In this document: positions 1-12,980 of the stretch, in pieces
How the letters are laid out: every line of letters starts with the position of its first letter
How positions within the stretch are numbered: the stretch's first letter is position 1
From: Numida meleagris
Lineage: Eukaryota > Chordata > Aves > Galliformes > Numididae
Assembly (NCBI RefSeq): GCF_002078875.1
Contig: NC_034410.1
Location: forward strand, 97,920,384 to 97,984,383
Direction of reading: 5' to 3'
DNA: 64,000 nt
Made by a program: the position numbers and the translations under genes
The notes under the pieces: generated by a model
Databases searched by the model: none
Told to the model about the DNA's origin: nothing
What the model saw: the letters and a program-made list of their open reading frames with translations, nothing else

Positions 1-417
1 CCCAGAGCCCAGTCTGTGAGCACAGACAGAGGTAGAGATGGAGACTGTCTGCCAAGGCCCCCACAAGCTGTGCACCAAAGGGTGTCCCATTTGTTCTGTG
101 AGACACCTGCACTGTGAGATGGTAGAAGGGCTTGGCTGCATTGACTGCTGCTGCTCATTATATCATATATGGAACTTTCTTCAGGTCAAGCACATGAACT
201 TTTGGAAATGTAGCATTCACAAAAACTCAAATCTTTCCCATTTTCCATTCAATCTCTATGTGGGGCAAGGAGAGGGACAGCCCTACAGGGAGGCTGTATC
301 TGATCACTTAAACAGGAACTGTACCAGAGTGCTTAGAGAAGACAAGAAAATTTGGCTTTACCATTACTGCAGCCTTCCAGAGCTCAAGAGGCATTCATAA
401 TTTTTATGACATATACT

Positions 418-436
418 GGGGGGGGGGAGGGGGAGG
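418..436. repeat. G-rich tract (G10 then AGGGGGAGG)
   Basis: Ten consecutive G followed by AG5AGG on the plus strand, C-rich on the gene strand. It could form a G-quadruplex on the plus strand. No gene context beyond the intron. Confidence 0.85.
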
Positions 437-2819
437 AAGTGCTGCATTAATCTATAAAAAGATCAAGATCCTTCCATAAAATAAGGCAATGCATCTCCCC
501 TTCATAAAGTGCTTTGCAATCTGCTGATAAAAGATACTGAAGAGATGGCACAAGTGGAGGGAATAAGCAAGTGAAATCAGTTGACTTGTGATCTGAGAAC
601 CTTTCAGCTTGGCATACGCACAGCCTGCTTAGTATTTTTAACTTTAAAATCAGGCAGTAGATGTGCACTTCTTACCTTACAAGTATTTACTAATACACAT
701 TTTAACTACTTAAAGAGGTACATAAACTTTTAAAGTAAGAACATTTAAATATTTTTGATAAAATTAACCCTTATAACATTATTAGTGAATTAAGAGCTCA
801 TGGTGAAGACACTGACAGCGACAGCAAACAGCAACACACTTGATTTTTTTTTGCTTATACCTGCTCTTAAAACACTTATAAACATTTTGCCCATGCATAC
901 AGAATCTGTCTTAACTGGAGCAATACAACTAAAACATCTGAGAATCGAAAAGCACCAAGACACCACCATTCTTCCTTTGATTATTGCCAACATTTAAGCA
1001 GTATTCAGAATACAGCAGTTCAGTTGCTAATGTTAGCTCAGTCAAGATAATTAAGATAATTAAAAGCTGTATCTGTAGACTTCAGAAACTGATATTTGCA
1101 GGGATCCCTCAAGGGATTCTGCTTTCCCAAAATCACCATCCTGATAGAGAGCCAGCTTTTCCTATTGCATCCAGCCTAATGTGAACAGGAGCAGAATAAA
1201 TATTTAAATTACACAAATAAAGTATGCTTTCTTTACCAGCAATGGATCACACAACAAGCACTGCATGTCTGTAAAGCAGCAATAATATGAGAGAAAATGA
1301 CGAGGGAAAAATAACTTCAGTCGTCCAAGTAATTGTTACAGAGCCTCTTAAAATATACAAAATCAAAACCATATGGATTGGTATTTGGCTAGAATTAAGG
1401 GACAAAAAGTCTGGCTTCCATTTATGTCCATAGTTAATATTCCAGTTTGGATACCTTCTGAGGAAGTAAATGAAGAACATTGCAGAGCTTCTGTTTTACT
1501 CATTAATTCACTCTTCAGAAACATACTGGCACAAATCTAAGAATAATGCAGTGTAAGAGAGGCTATTAAGAGTCCTAAGCCACAGCACTTGTAGAGAGGA
1601 GAACTGGACTGCACAGTAACACAAAGAAGAAAAATGAATCACTGAAGGCTAAATGTGAAAAAACAGAAACAATTCAACAGTTGCATATTTACGCATGCTT
1701 ACCTAACTCTGAACAGTTGTGGCAATGTAATTCACACCAATAGCAACAAACATGCTTCTGCATATACTCCTCTCAAACTATAGCTTCTTGGTTATTGTTT
1801 CTTCATGTTAGTTAAGATGCCCACCTCAGGAAAGTCACTGCAAGCCACCAGATAACAAGCAGGGGAGGGGGGCAGAATCTACAACACCATGCATGGTGCC
1901 AACTCAAAAGGTTCCCTTCATCTCCTGCAGAAGATAGAGCAAAATGAAGGATAATACACAGAATACACAGTCAAATGAAATCACAACTTTGAACCCATTT
2001 AAAAATCATAGAACACACCAAAAAATCCCAGGTGAAGGAGCTGGCAGTATAAAGTACTCCAGATACTATGCAGACACTTCCTTTCCTTGTTCTACATTCT
2101 CATTTCTTGGGCTACACCCCAGAGATCAGAAGAGATCATGATCTGGTGGTTCCTTCGAGACTTAAACTACACCATGTTATGCGTTAGCAGCCAAACCAAT
2201 GAGACACTGCAATTACAATACGCACTTAATAAATACTTGAAGTCAAAAGGCAATTTAGTCATGATACATACAGCATTTTCTGCAAAAAGCTGAATTTTAT
2301 TTTAAATAATTAATTCCACATAAATGTACCCATAAAAGGCCATATGCAGCATCTACGGATATTAAAAGCACCAGTTCAATCACACACTCCTCAGCAATTA
2401 CACAAGTTATATCCCCTATATTGTACATATTTTAAGTATATATTGCACAGTCAGATAACATCCAAAATTGTTTCAGTCACTAAACATACATGCAACAGAA
2501 ATATCTTCCCGATTAAATGGCATTATACAAGATTAAAGTGCTTTCTCACTTTGCCTAAAGAACTCTAACATGGACAGTAAATATATAAGTCTGTAGCAAT
2601 TCAGTTTATTTTAATAATATAAATAGCCATTACATTACTTTAAAATATGTACAATTACAGGAATGCATTAGCTTAAGTTCAATAGTGTATCTCAGCTTCT
2701 CTGATGACAGTGGCAACACACAAAAAAACACATGCAAGAACTACCAGGCCACCCTGAAATTGCAGCTATTTGCTTCGTACAGACAGCTTGTTTCAGCACT
2801 GGATTAAGCATCAATAGTT

Positions 2820-2900
2820 TGTTGTTTTTTTTGTTTTTTTTTTTAAGATCACTGTGTTGTTTTTTTGTTTGTTTTGTGTTGATCAGTTTTTTTTTTCCTT
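2820..2900. repeat. T-rich low-complexity tract in intron 1
   Basis: Runs of T interrupted by single G residues (gttgtttttttt, gttttttttttt, ttgtttgttttgtg, gttttttttttt). It reads as A-rich with C on the gene strand. No other feature. Confidence 0.85.
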
Positions 2901-4373
2901 AAGTTATAATCACAATTATAGTTTAAGGAAAGATGAGCAACAGAATAGACCCCAATTTTGCTCCAGTGGGCTTTAGTTGCTATCGACGGCCTAGATTACT
3001 CCAACTAAGTGGATAAACACTACATCTATGTTCATTTCATGCTCAATTAAAACCACAGTGGGTTGGCTAGACTGTAAGAAGGGTGCAAAAAAAAACCAAA
3101 AAAGTTTCCTAATTTTAAAGAATTTTAGGGCAAATTATCTGTGCAAACTATTACATAGCCTCACTGCAAAGAAGAAAAACAATGCCATATCTACTTACTA
3201 CTGATGTGCATACAAGAAGTTGAGAAAATCAACTTGACATTTGTAACAGAAGCAGATCTACCTGCTACAGTGAAAAATGCATGCATGATAAGGTGCCCTA
3301 CAAATAAAAAGCTCATCAGATTGCATGTGACTTGGTTAGCTGTAAGATACTGTAAAAATTTTTTCCTAAATAAACTGAAAACATTGAGTCTGTTGTTCAG
3401 TTCTCTTTCACTTCATTTTTCCCTTTTCTATATGTAATGAGATAAATACTACCATATATTTTCTCATCTCTATCTTTGTTATCAACAATTTCTTGCTCTT
3501 CTGCTTTGTAAGATCTGTCATACTGTATTTCAAACCCTTGAGTCTCCCCCTTCCATTTGTCTTCTCACAACTAGGGCGAGGCAAGTTCTAATACCCACTA
3601 GAGAAGTAAAGCTAAGAGGAAAAAAGCAATACAGAGCATAGGATCTACCTTGATAATGATATGCTGAGGAAAGCAAACTACAAAGGGAAAGAAAAGGGGA
3701 GCTTACTGGAATTCTAAGAAAAAGAGACACAAGAAAAGGCCTTGCCTTCATCTCATTGTTCCTACAGCCCTCCAGCACTTGGGAGAGAAGTGCTACAAGC
3801 ATAGCCTGCCAGCATGCTTTAGTTCTCTTCTCATAATAAACCACTGCAGTGCTTGCTTTGGTGTTCCTAATTTAGCACAACTGACCTGATAACTGCCTGC
3901 TCCAGTGGTGCCCACAGTGCTGCGCTAACATCAGCCTGTGCTTGACATTCATTTATAAAGAAGAGAAAGCAGTGGAAGTACCTGAAACATCTGTAAGCAG
4001 AGTATCTCTGCAGAAGTTAGCATTCAATTCATGGTTTTGAGCTCTCCTCTCCCAACTACAAACATTTCTTCACAGTGATAGCTTACGCTGGGAAGATGCC
4101 AACTTTGCACGTGACTGGGATTGCATTCTGCTCATCACAATCAGGAAGATTTTCAACCATGTAGTGAAAGATCAAGGTTGAATTTCTGTCATGTAACTTC
4201 TCCTCACTACTTCCATCCATTTCCTTCATTATCTTCCCACAATCCCACTGCTAATTCCTCTCTAAAAATGACTCACGTCTTCCTCGTGAGTCCTCAGTTA
4301 GACACCCTGACAGCAGCAAGACCAGGCTTACAATCCTGTTTCTCCCTTACCACCCTTAATTTACACTAGTTTA

Positions 4374-4486
4374 TCACAGAATCATAGGTTGGAAGAGACC
4401 TCTAAAATCATACAGTCCAAGTGTCAACGCAACACCACCATGCCAACTAAACCATATCCCTCAGTGCCATATCTATGCATTCAAAT
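4374..4486 (-). mobile_element. CR1 LINE 3' fragment
   Basis: The plus strand begins ACAGAATCATAGGTTGGAAG, the reverse complement of the CR1 3' end with its ATTCTATG-type tail, then continues with the usual accaccatgcc and ccctcagtgcc segments. It is only about 110 bp long, severely 5'-truncated and diverged. It sits in intron 1 in the gene's orientation. Confidence 0.85.
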
Positions 4487-6994
4487 TAGGTTCAAATACA
4501 GTGCCTCTGCTATAGTACAATTTTACATCAGACAAATACATTTAAAATACTCTGAAATAAGGTAATTATAACCAACATTTATGAAACTGCTTTTAGCAGT
4601 GATCATAAATTCGTGCATCTCTGCCAGCACAGCCTTCATCACCAGCTGAGTCTTCCCCAGCGCAACGCTTCTGTCCCAAGAACTAAAAACTTGAGGATGT
4701 TCACACACAGACAGTACACAAGCAAAATGTATTGCTAAAAAGATAAACATGGAAAAAAGGACAGCAAATCTCAAGTTAACCAACTCCTCTTCACTGAAGA
4801 CATTTGGGCTGCCAACAACCAACATGAAGTCACAGGAACCGTAAAATGGAAACACAATCCGCCTTGCACTGCCTATTCTATTTCTCCCATGCAGGGATGA
4901 ATTTCACTTTTACAACAGCTAATAGGATGTGGTGTAAAACCACTGTAAAACTGGCCAGAATTTGAAGCTTCAAGCTGTAGCAGGATTAGCTGTCGGTTCA
5001 GGATAAAACAGCCGCAACTGCAACTTGAGAGTAGGATGGTTAGAAGTGTATTAGTTAATGCTAAAAAAAGCAAAGGCTAAATGTATTATGTTGAGTTCTC
5101 ATACTGTCAAATAATAAGCTTGTTAACAAAAAGGGATACACATTTAGGAGTTTTCTCTTTTCATCTTAGTGCTGGCTTGAGCTAAATAGTTCTGTCAAAA
5201 TGTTCGTGGATACGTTTTATGTACGTGAAGTCCATTATGGAAGATCGATTGGTCTGCAAGTGCAAAGCTTTCAGCTACATATTTTCATCTTGCTTTGAAT
5301 TGATGGTTCTTAAAATTGGCACTCAAGTGACATACATATGTACACAGGGCTTCAAATGATAACAGCAGCTATGGGACTCAATGTAGAAGCGTGCTATTTA
5401 GTCTTCTGCATTGTACCCCTAAAAACAGAATCAGTACACTATTAGCTGAAACAGCTAAATAAAAAGAACAAAAAACTTGCAATGTTTTGAAGAACTTTAA
5501 AAAAACACATTTTGAATAGCAGAAAAAAATCCTATCTGGAACATAAGAGTCTCAGGTGTTGATTCTACAGAGCATGTTGAGATTCCCAAAATACAGAAAG
5601 AAGGTACACATTTATTTTAAGCACTTATGAAATCCCAGCTATAATACACCAACACCTAATCAGAAGCCTGACACAGTAATTAATTTAAACATGGAGTAAC
5701 CTATAACCTTTTCACTGTTCAATGATTACCAGAAAGATGTTTTTACTGTGACTGCAAACTCTAGAATTCTCTCAGAACATGAACTTTAATCTCCTGGAAG
5801 TGACCAGCATGTGTCATCTCATTACTTAGTGTATCTCTGGCAAGAACAACATTCAATGCTAAAAAGGTAAATAAGGAAAAAGGACAGCAATGGAAGCTTA
5901 CGTTGCCTAAGTCTCAAGGGAATGAGCACCTCTGTGAATACCAGCATGCCTGGGATCCAAAGCACATCCAGTCAGGCCCGTTTCAATGACTCTTCATATA
6001 AAGTGGTTCTCAGATATACTAAATACACACACACAAGAATTAGGAATGTCTATATTTCTACAGCACTAAGGATAAATAACATCCAACCAAGGTTAAAATC
6101 AGCAACAGTTAAATTAAAACAAGAACGAAAAGAAAAAAGAAAACACCAAAAAATCTATTTAGACATAACAACCTCTTGATCCCCTGCAACAGAAAAACAT
6201 GTTTGTGTTTGTTGTCCCTTTTAGAGGCATCACTTCTCCTTCCTTCTAGCATTATAAAATTCCCCACAGAGATTCAAAATTTCAAGTAACATCATTTCTT
6301 CCCCTGCCAGCACTGTCTGGGACAGAGCACTTAAAAATCTGTTCTTACCTCTCAACTAATTTCCCTCTGTGGGGAATTTTTTTTTTTTAAATACATTTTT
6401 CTCCTTCTAGAGGTTTGGCAATTTGTTTTCTGTTTACTATCAGTGTGTATTTTCTCTTTGTTAAGTTTTCACATAAAAAAAAGAAAAAAGAGGCAGTCCT
6501 CTCCAGAGAGAGCTCCAGTGTTCTCCAGTATTAGATGAGAATGCTGGCACCATGCAAGGAACATTTCTGTTATGAAAGCCATAAGTGCATGCCTTTAAGC
6601 CATGTGACTTTTAAAATCGAATTAAAATGTTTTCTGGAATGGCTAATATCTTACTTGTTATAGGTCACTTTATTATTTGAAAAACAACACCATTTGAAGC
6701 AGCTACTGGTAAGGCCATACTCATGCTGAACAAAGTCAGACAGAAAGCAACACAAGTTTACATTCCCAGCACTTAAGTATTTGTCAACACAACAAAAAGG
6801 TATTCAGAAGACCTGGGAGATATGTTTCAAACAAAATGCATTCAGAAGCCTCAACAAAAAATTCTTAAGCTCCCACCTTTTAAGTTTTAATATACTCTGG
6901 AATACCTTTTCTTTGATAATTTTTTCTCTTCTACAGAAGGACTAACCTAGCATAATGAACATTCCTAAAGCTCCTGTTTTACAAGTTCACATAA
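4487..6994. other. intron 1 sequence, nothing recognised
   Basis: AT-rich. It contains a loosely repeated word pair (about 4,732-4,770 and 5,857-5,893) and a minus-strand acceptor-like site at 5,419 that I rejected as an exon boundary. Confidence 0.55.
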
Positions 6995-7165
6995 CCCAAA
7001 GAGGCTGTGGATCTCCATCACTGCAGATGCTCAGAATTGAAGTGGCCGAGTCCCAAGCAGCGCGACTCAGCTTTGAAGTCTATTCTGCTTTGAGCAGGGG
7101 CTGGGCCAAGGGATTTGCAGAAGTTCCTGCCTGCCTGAATGGCTTTGTGACTCTCATCCCTCCTA
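6995..7165 (+). mobile_element. old CR1-like LINE 3' fragment
   Basis: The segment reads AGGCTGTGGATCTCCATCAC, then cagatgctcagaa, and later tctgctttgagcaggggctgggcc. This matches the layout of a CR1 3' region (gaggctgtggaatctcc, then gatattcaaaa, then ctgcttgagcaggggg) as I recall it. The terminal octamer tail is not recognisable, and divergence is high. Antisense to PTPRM. Confidence 0.5.
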
Positions 7166-7566
7166 CAAGCAGCTAAAAAGAAACCACAGCACTGAAGTGC
7201 AGAGCACTGCGACTGATCTCTGAAGGTTACCTATGGCTTTCACCTACATGGGTTACTGGGCAGAAAGGCATTCTCCTACTCCACATCTACATTTCACATG
7301 CTCTTAAAAACTGTAAGAGCAGTAACAGCCAGTCTTTGGGGTGCAAAAAGTTACAAATGGGGACTAAAGCTGTGTTACTGCACTTCTTCTTGAGAAGTTG
7401 TTCTGCTTCTCAAAGGCAAACTGCCAGGAAACATCAAGGGAAAAGCCGACAGCAAGAACCTCATAGTCAGGACACTGACTTAATTTCCTGGCTCTGGCTT
7501 CTACCTCCATATAGCAAGGCTGTCTTTCAGGGCTACCAGGAGACAGTCCCAACAGCTACAAATTTC

Positions 7567-7758
7567 TTGTCAGAAAGGGTGGTTGGGCATTGGCACAGGC
7601 TGCTCAGGGAGGTGGCAGAGTCACTGTCCCTGGAGGTGTTCAAGAACCGTGTGGACCTGGCACTGAGGGACATGGTTAGTGGGCATGGTGGGAGCGGGCT
7701 GACAGTTGGACTGGGCAATCTTAGTGGTCTTTTCCAAACATAATGATTCTATGATTCT
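7567..7758 (+). mobile_element. CR1 LINE 3' end with octamer tail
   Basis: The plus-strand translation HWHRLLREVAESLSLEVFKN is the C-terminal motif of CR1 ORF2 (usually [19 protein letters not shown]). It is followed by the 3' UTR with GGTCTTTTCCAAAC and the tail atgattctatgattcta ending at about 7758. It is 5'-truncated and antisense to PTPRM. Confidence 0.9.
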
Positions 7759-10700
7759 AAACCAAGCCTCAAACAAACAGCACCACAATGACAAGTGATG
7801 AAAGCCACAGTTGCCAGTAGGTTAATCACATAAATCTTTCGTGGTATAAACGCTAACTCATCTGACAAGACTTAGGCCTGTCACTATTCAGAAGCGGGTA
7901 ACATACAAAGCAGCTGACACAAAAAGCAGCCATCTACACAACAATGCTTGTCCTCTGGAGAACACGTCTCATTTACTATTTTGCCTGTTGACTCCTCCCG
8001 GTGTCATGCTATTTGTGTATAACCAATAGCTTTCATGATTATGCAAAATATGTAAGCATTTTGCTTGATGCAGTTACACTTCTTATAAGGATTCTTCAGC
8101 ACCTTTACCAAGGGATTTACAGAATGGGCTTCTAGACAACAGTCCTAGGTGACATACAGCTATGGGCTGCTGTGCAACACTTCTTCCAAACAGGATCCAG
8201 TCCAGTCTTCAGAATACAAAGAAAAACAATTTCAATCACACACAACACTTCCACACTTAGTATGAAGTAGGAGACAGTGATGCTCCTGTTTTGCATTCAG
8301 TCAGTAAAACAAAAACGTTCTTCCTCTTACTTTTGGACTTCTAAGAAAACATTTGTTTCCCAATGCCGTGGGATTTCGCATGTGAACTGTACAGGAAAAT
8401 ATTTTAATACATGCACTGTGTGCTCATGAAACAATTTCTCAGTTTGCTGGCTTTCTTTTAATTACAATAACTTGAAGTTATCACTTTCATTTTCAAGAAC
8501 AAGCCAAGGTTTTATTATTTGGACTCAAATTCTTAACAGTATCCTTTGTGCTACCAGCGTATGTGAAAATGCAGCAGAGTTGCACAGGTTTTTAGCATTC
8601 AAGGTCAAACCACCACATTTTCAAGTGTTGCACACTGCCTCTGGCAGAAACCATTAAGCAAAATTTCAGAAGATAAAACACCCCATAATGCAGACACTTT
8701 GTTTGCCTGTGCGTTTTCTCAAAGTGGTCCTGCCATCAACAAGCCTACAATACTACCAGTAGCACAGTTAGGCGCTACTAAAAGTTCTTTGACTTCAACA
8801 AAAACATTCCGAATCAATGAAAGTATCAAAGCCAAGTTTTGTTTCCTTCCCCCACTGGGTCATGCGAACTTGGAAATTTCACTACAAATTACCGCAACCA
8901 ATCCTTTTCCTGTATATTAGAGGCCCTCCTCCCCTACAGGGAGGGTCAAGGTGAGATGCCTGTGATGCATAGCTCAAGCCTTGCAGTTTCCTATTTACAA
9001 GGCCCTCAGACAGGAAAACTGGCACATATGAATCCAATACAGGCAACACTAATGCATTAATGACTGACATGTGGCAGAGATGTAGACACACAGATGCAGC
9101 TTGACATTAATGGAGAGATTTGCCTGTGGTCATGCACAAAGAGGGAGGAAAAAATAGACCTACCTGCCTCGTGTTTTAACCTGAGTATGAAATCATACGT
9201 CAGACAAGATTAATTAGATGCCTGCAGTTTTATTCTTTTCCGTTGATAGAAAAAGCACATTTCCATAATGTGAGGAAGCATTTATGTGGATAGCAAATCA
9301 GGTTGACATTGAGGGAAGGTTTACTTTATTGTGAATGCTCACTGTGTGGTGCTTGTCAGTGCAATTACTTTCTACTCAAGTGGTTTGCTTTTTAACATTT
9401 TATTATCTTAACAATAAAAACCCTGGAAGCAATAATTATTTATTATGCTAATTCCTTAGCTTTTTTGTTATGAATTTCTGGAAGACCATTAGAACTTGCT
9501 GTTTCCCAGCAATAAGCCAGATTTATTAATATTCAGCCAATTAAAAAACACCAACCAAACAGAAGGCAAAAAAAATCTCTGTACTGGTAATTAGTTACTA
9601 ATCAGCTAATTTGTACACTTATCAGCTTCCCCATAAGTTCTGTTCTCATTTATTCAATACCCCACATTTCTAACATCATTCTGATTGAAAAAAACTTCAA
9701 AACGCTAAGTCCACTGCAGCATTTCATAAGTAGTGATTTAAGCAGTCGGAGAGGCAGCAGGCCTTTAGCCCGTTCTCAAAACACACTACACTCAAGGACT
9801 GCATTTTAATTATGGAAACCTTTTAGAACATCCCTGTTTTATTAACAGTAAGTGAAAGACTATAAACAAGGCTTCAGTATGCACCACTTCTCTTCAATCC
9901 TGCCTAAGCCCTCAAGAGGAAACAGCTCCAGTGAGCTTTCATTTCTCCCCCCAAGCATTCTCATCTCTGAATGCCTCTTCTCTCCAACTTTAAAATTCAT
10001 TTAACATAACAACTGCATAGTTATGCTTTTTCTTTTCTTTTTTTTCTCCTTCCTAAGCATACAAGTGTTCCCTCCTCTAGGAATAAACATCAACTCTCTA
10101 ACTCCCACGGCACAAATGCAATACAGAGACCATAAGCAAGTCTAAGCAGAAAAGCACGGCAACTAAATGCGCCTTGAAATGCTCTTACTTCACAATGCTT
10201 TTATAATGCCTCTTGTCCACACACAAACTGTCCCTGTATTTCACACAGCAACAGCAGTAGTAGCCCCAGAAAAATTCTAGAAGCAATTTTCTGCCTAAGC
10301 CAGCCCTGACTCCTGAGAAGCACAGCACAGCCCAAGCTGGAAGGGATCCACCAAGCTCCTGAGTCCCGCTCCAGCCTCCATATGAGACTACCAAAGGTTT
10401 ACAGCACATCTCTCCCCACTTCAGATAACAATTCCAGCTTCCAAGCTGCCACACACAAGCTGAGAGCCAGGTTTTCCCATCACTCTCTACTTCTGAAACA
10501 GAATTTTTCTGTACCTCCCACTGGGAGATTCTACCTGTGGCAACAGAAAGTTCCCTATTAATGTGTAATACATCCCATTATTAGCACTGTAAAGCAGGTA
10601 GTTATCTAACAACTGTCCTCCCATCTCCTTCCTCAGAGTTAGAAAACTTTATTTACAGGGTAAAAAAAGAAAAAACCTTATTCAAACTCTTCCCTCCTTA

Positions 10701-12379
10701 CTCAAATCAGTGGTCACAGCCCACTGGATGGGCATGACCCAACAGCACACAGGCAACTTGCTCTTTGATTTGCTCTTCCAAGGTCCTGCAGTTTAAATCA
10801 GGCAGCTGAACTGTTCCTACCCTGAAGGAAGGCACACAGAAAGCAGGTAGGCTGCTGCTGGAAGGAGCATAAAGGAAACTGCTGAAGTGGGGTGGAAGAA
10901 GCAAGCTTTACTGTAGCAGATGCTCTGTAAAAAATACAGAGCAGGTGATGGCAACTTTTGCCCACCAAGAGATCTTAAAACCTACATCTCTGCAGCACGA
11001 AGATGGTGTAATGCTATAATGCAATGGAAAGTACAGCAATGGTAGCAAAATAGCAAAATCCTAGGCTGCAGCAAGTGAGGATATGCTTAATGTAGCAGCC
11101 ATAGGCACAGAAACCAAGGAAAAAATCTGCCTACCCTTGGAAGGCCTCAGGAAGGCAAGGATCTCCAGTGAGATACTCTTGCCTTCACTGCCAACCCTTA
11201 AATGAGGTCTGGGAACTGTACACACCTGAGATCCCCTGAGTTGGCCCTGCCTTTCCACCAGGTGCTCAACCACTGTTTCAAGCCCTGACTTAGCATTTCC
11301 ACTACAGATGGGAACATCCTAATCAAGATAAACAACGTGGACCATTTGCAGACACCACCACTGTCCAGACAGGCACAGGTTCAAGACAGGTTTACACCAT
11401 TATGGTAGTGCCATACCCTCTCAACATTACCAGCAGCTTGTGTAGAGAGTTCAGCAAAGAGCATATCTACCAAGAACCGTATTCTGAAATTGGGCATTTA
11501 ACTCAGGTCATTGAGTAGCTAACATCATCACACGGAGCACTTAGTACCTACTGCTGCTTACTCCAACCTACCACCCTCCCAGCCCCAGAAAGCTGGGAAA
11601 CAGTGGCACAGACTTGAGTTACTGTTTAATGGAGGAGACCTGTTTGTTTATTTTTATCACCTTGTTAGACATTTTCAGCTGTGCCTTGAAGAAAAGGCAT
11701 AGTATCTGAAATTCTTTAAGGAGTATCAAAGAGAATATAAAAATTTGAAGCGATACCCTCCAAAAACATGAGATCCATATTCTGTTCCTTACATCCAGGA
11801 AAGGTGCAACAGTACATTCAAGCACACAAACTCTCCAAATTAAATAGGTCACTTAATTACTTGTTTCAGTCAGCAGCTGCAGAGGAAGCTGTTATACACT
11901 CTGTGCCACTGCCACCAACAGGAACAAACCAGGACTCAAGGCCCTGCTTTATACTGTAATACCCCCAGTAAGTGACACTTGTACTTGTTCGTGATGTGAC
12001 ATAATACTGGCCCTTCTTATTTGCTCCTCCTGTTTTTATTGAAAACATAGCCTGTTGCATGAAATGAACAGCAAGAAAAGTACCATAGGAATGTGCAGTT
12101 ACCACTTATCAACCTTCAGAGGGTGGGGGAGGTTCAAGACATCCCACAAATAAAGCCAACCAAGGCCAAACTAAGAAGATGACCAAGACTACTCAACAAA
12201 CATCACAGCAGAATGACCCACTTCATCAAGGATTTTTTTGTTTTTTTTTTTTTAAACAGAGTTAAAAGAGCAGCCAAGTGACATTCCACCACTGATATCA
12301 CCAACATGTTTTTCTCAGTCCCTCTGGCAGCACAGTGCATGCCACAGTTGCTTTCACTTGTTAAAGGCACACCTAGAAT
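7759..12379. other. intron 1 sequence; possible conserved element 9,180-9,640
   Basis: Non-repetitive sequence apart from a CR1 remnant at 10,330. The part at 9,180-9,640 is AT-rich and unusually dense in TAAT/ATTA homeodomain-type words (taattaga, ctaattcc, gtaattagttactaatcagctaatt) without low-complexity runs, which is the look of a conserved non-coding element. Conservation cannot be tested here. Confidence 0.4.
10330..10392 (-). mobile_element. probable CR1 3' remnant
   Basis: AAGCTGGAAGGGATCCACCA followed by ctcctgagtcccgctcc parallels the CR1 copy at 18,083 (gagctggaagggacccacaaa, then cactgagtccaactcctggctcc). Only about 60 bp can be recognised, and no tail is seen. Confidence 0.4.
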
Positions 12380-12508
12380 TGACTGCCCTGGAGGGGTCAA
12401 TCCTAAGGCTGAAGAGTTGCTCCAACATCCACAACAAACCCTGCAGTTCCAACAGAGACCCTGTCTGTGCCAATATCACCCACCCCACGTTGGGTGCCAA
12501 AAAGGCAC
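12380..12508 (-). mobile_element. ERV internal leader with PBS-like sequence, truncated
   Basis: Reading the minus strand out of the LTR, nine bases are followed by TGGCACCCAACGTGGGG (plus coordinates 12483-12499), a primer-binding-site-like sequence as seen in avian ERVs. Roughly 100 more bases of leader-like sequence follow to about 12,380. No gag, pol or env frame is recognisable to the left, where a poly-T stretch (12,233-12,253) and ordinary intron sequence take over. This is therefore the 5' LTR plus the start of the leader, with the rest lost. Confidence 0.5.
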
Positions 12509-12980
12509 TGTTGTGGTTTAACCCAACAGCATCTCAGCACAACATGGCTGTTAGATCACTGCCTCCCAAGTGGAACAACAGAGAAAACTGGAAACAAAGC
12601 AGAACTCATGGGCTGAGTTAAAAACCATTTACCACAACAGAAGAAGAAAAAGGAAACAAAAAGGCAATAATAACCATATATATAGCTGCAATGAGATTAC
12701 TCACTGCTCATCAATGCATGGCACAACATGATACTCCGCCAGTAACACAAGGCCTCACCCTACCAACTGACACACAGCAGCTCCCAAGCAGCAACCAGTC
12801 CCTGCCAAGTGCCCACAGCTTTATACCCTTCTACAGGGTGTCAGGTGGTACAGAATGACCTCCAGCCTAATTAAGGCCCCTGTGCTGGCCCCGCCCCCCC
12901 ACTGAGAGACATAGCCCAGGCCCAGGTGTGCTCCCATCACCCAGCAACAGCATTAGTGTGCTATTAACGCTGTTTTAGGT
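12509..12980 (-). mobile_element. endogenous retrovirus LTR (avian ERV), minus orientation
   Basis: The left edge TGTTGTGGTTTAACCC is the inverse of the avian LTR terminus ending in GGTTAAACCACAACA, and a primer-binding-site-like sequence follows it on the minus strand. Other LTR-like parts are a purine and ATAATA-rich block near 12,590-12,680 and a minus-strand TATAAA box (plus TTTATA at 12820-12825). The element is degenerate. The right edge is uncertain (about 12,960-12,992) and I could not pair target-site duplications. It lies in PTPRM intron 1 in the same orientation as the gene. Family assignment (ERVL-like) is from memory. Confidence 0.65.

Larger units (their letters stand above)
1..4373. 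other. intron 1 sequence without recognised genes or transposons
   Basis: Non-coding, AT-rich. Beyond the G-rich tract at 418 and the T-rich tract at 2,820 I recognise nothing. The open frames (for example 38-400) have no similarity I know. Confidence 0.6.

Noticed and set aside
5398..5418. Possible minus-strand terminal mini-exon (acceptor TTTTTAG followed by six codons and a stop)
   Set aside because: The peptide does not match the C-terminus of any protein I recognise, PTPRM cannot end here, and no upstream exons are visible.
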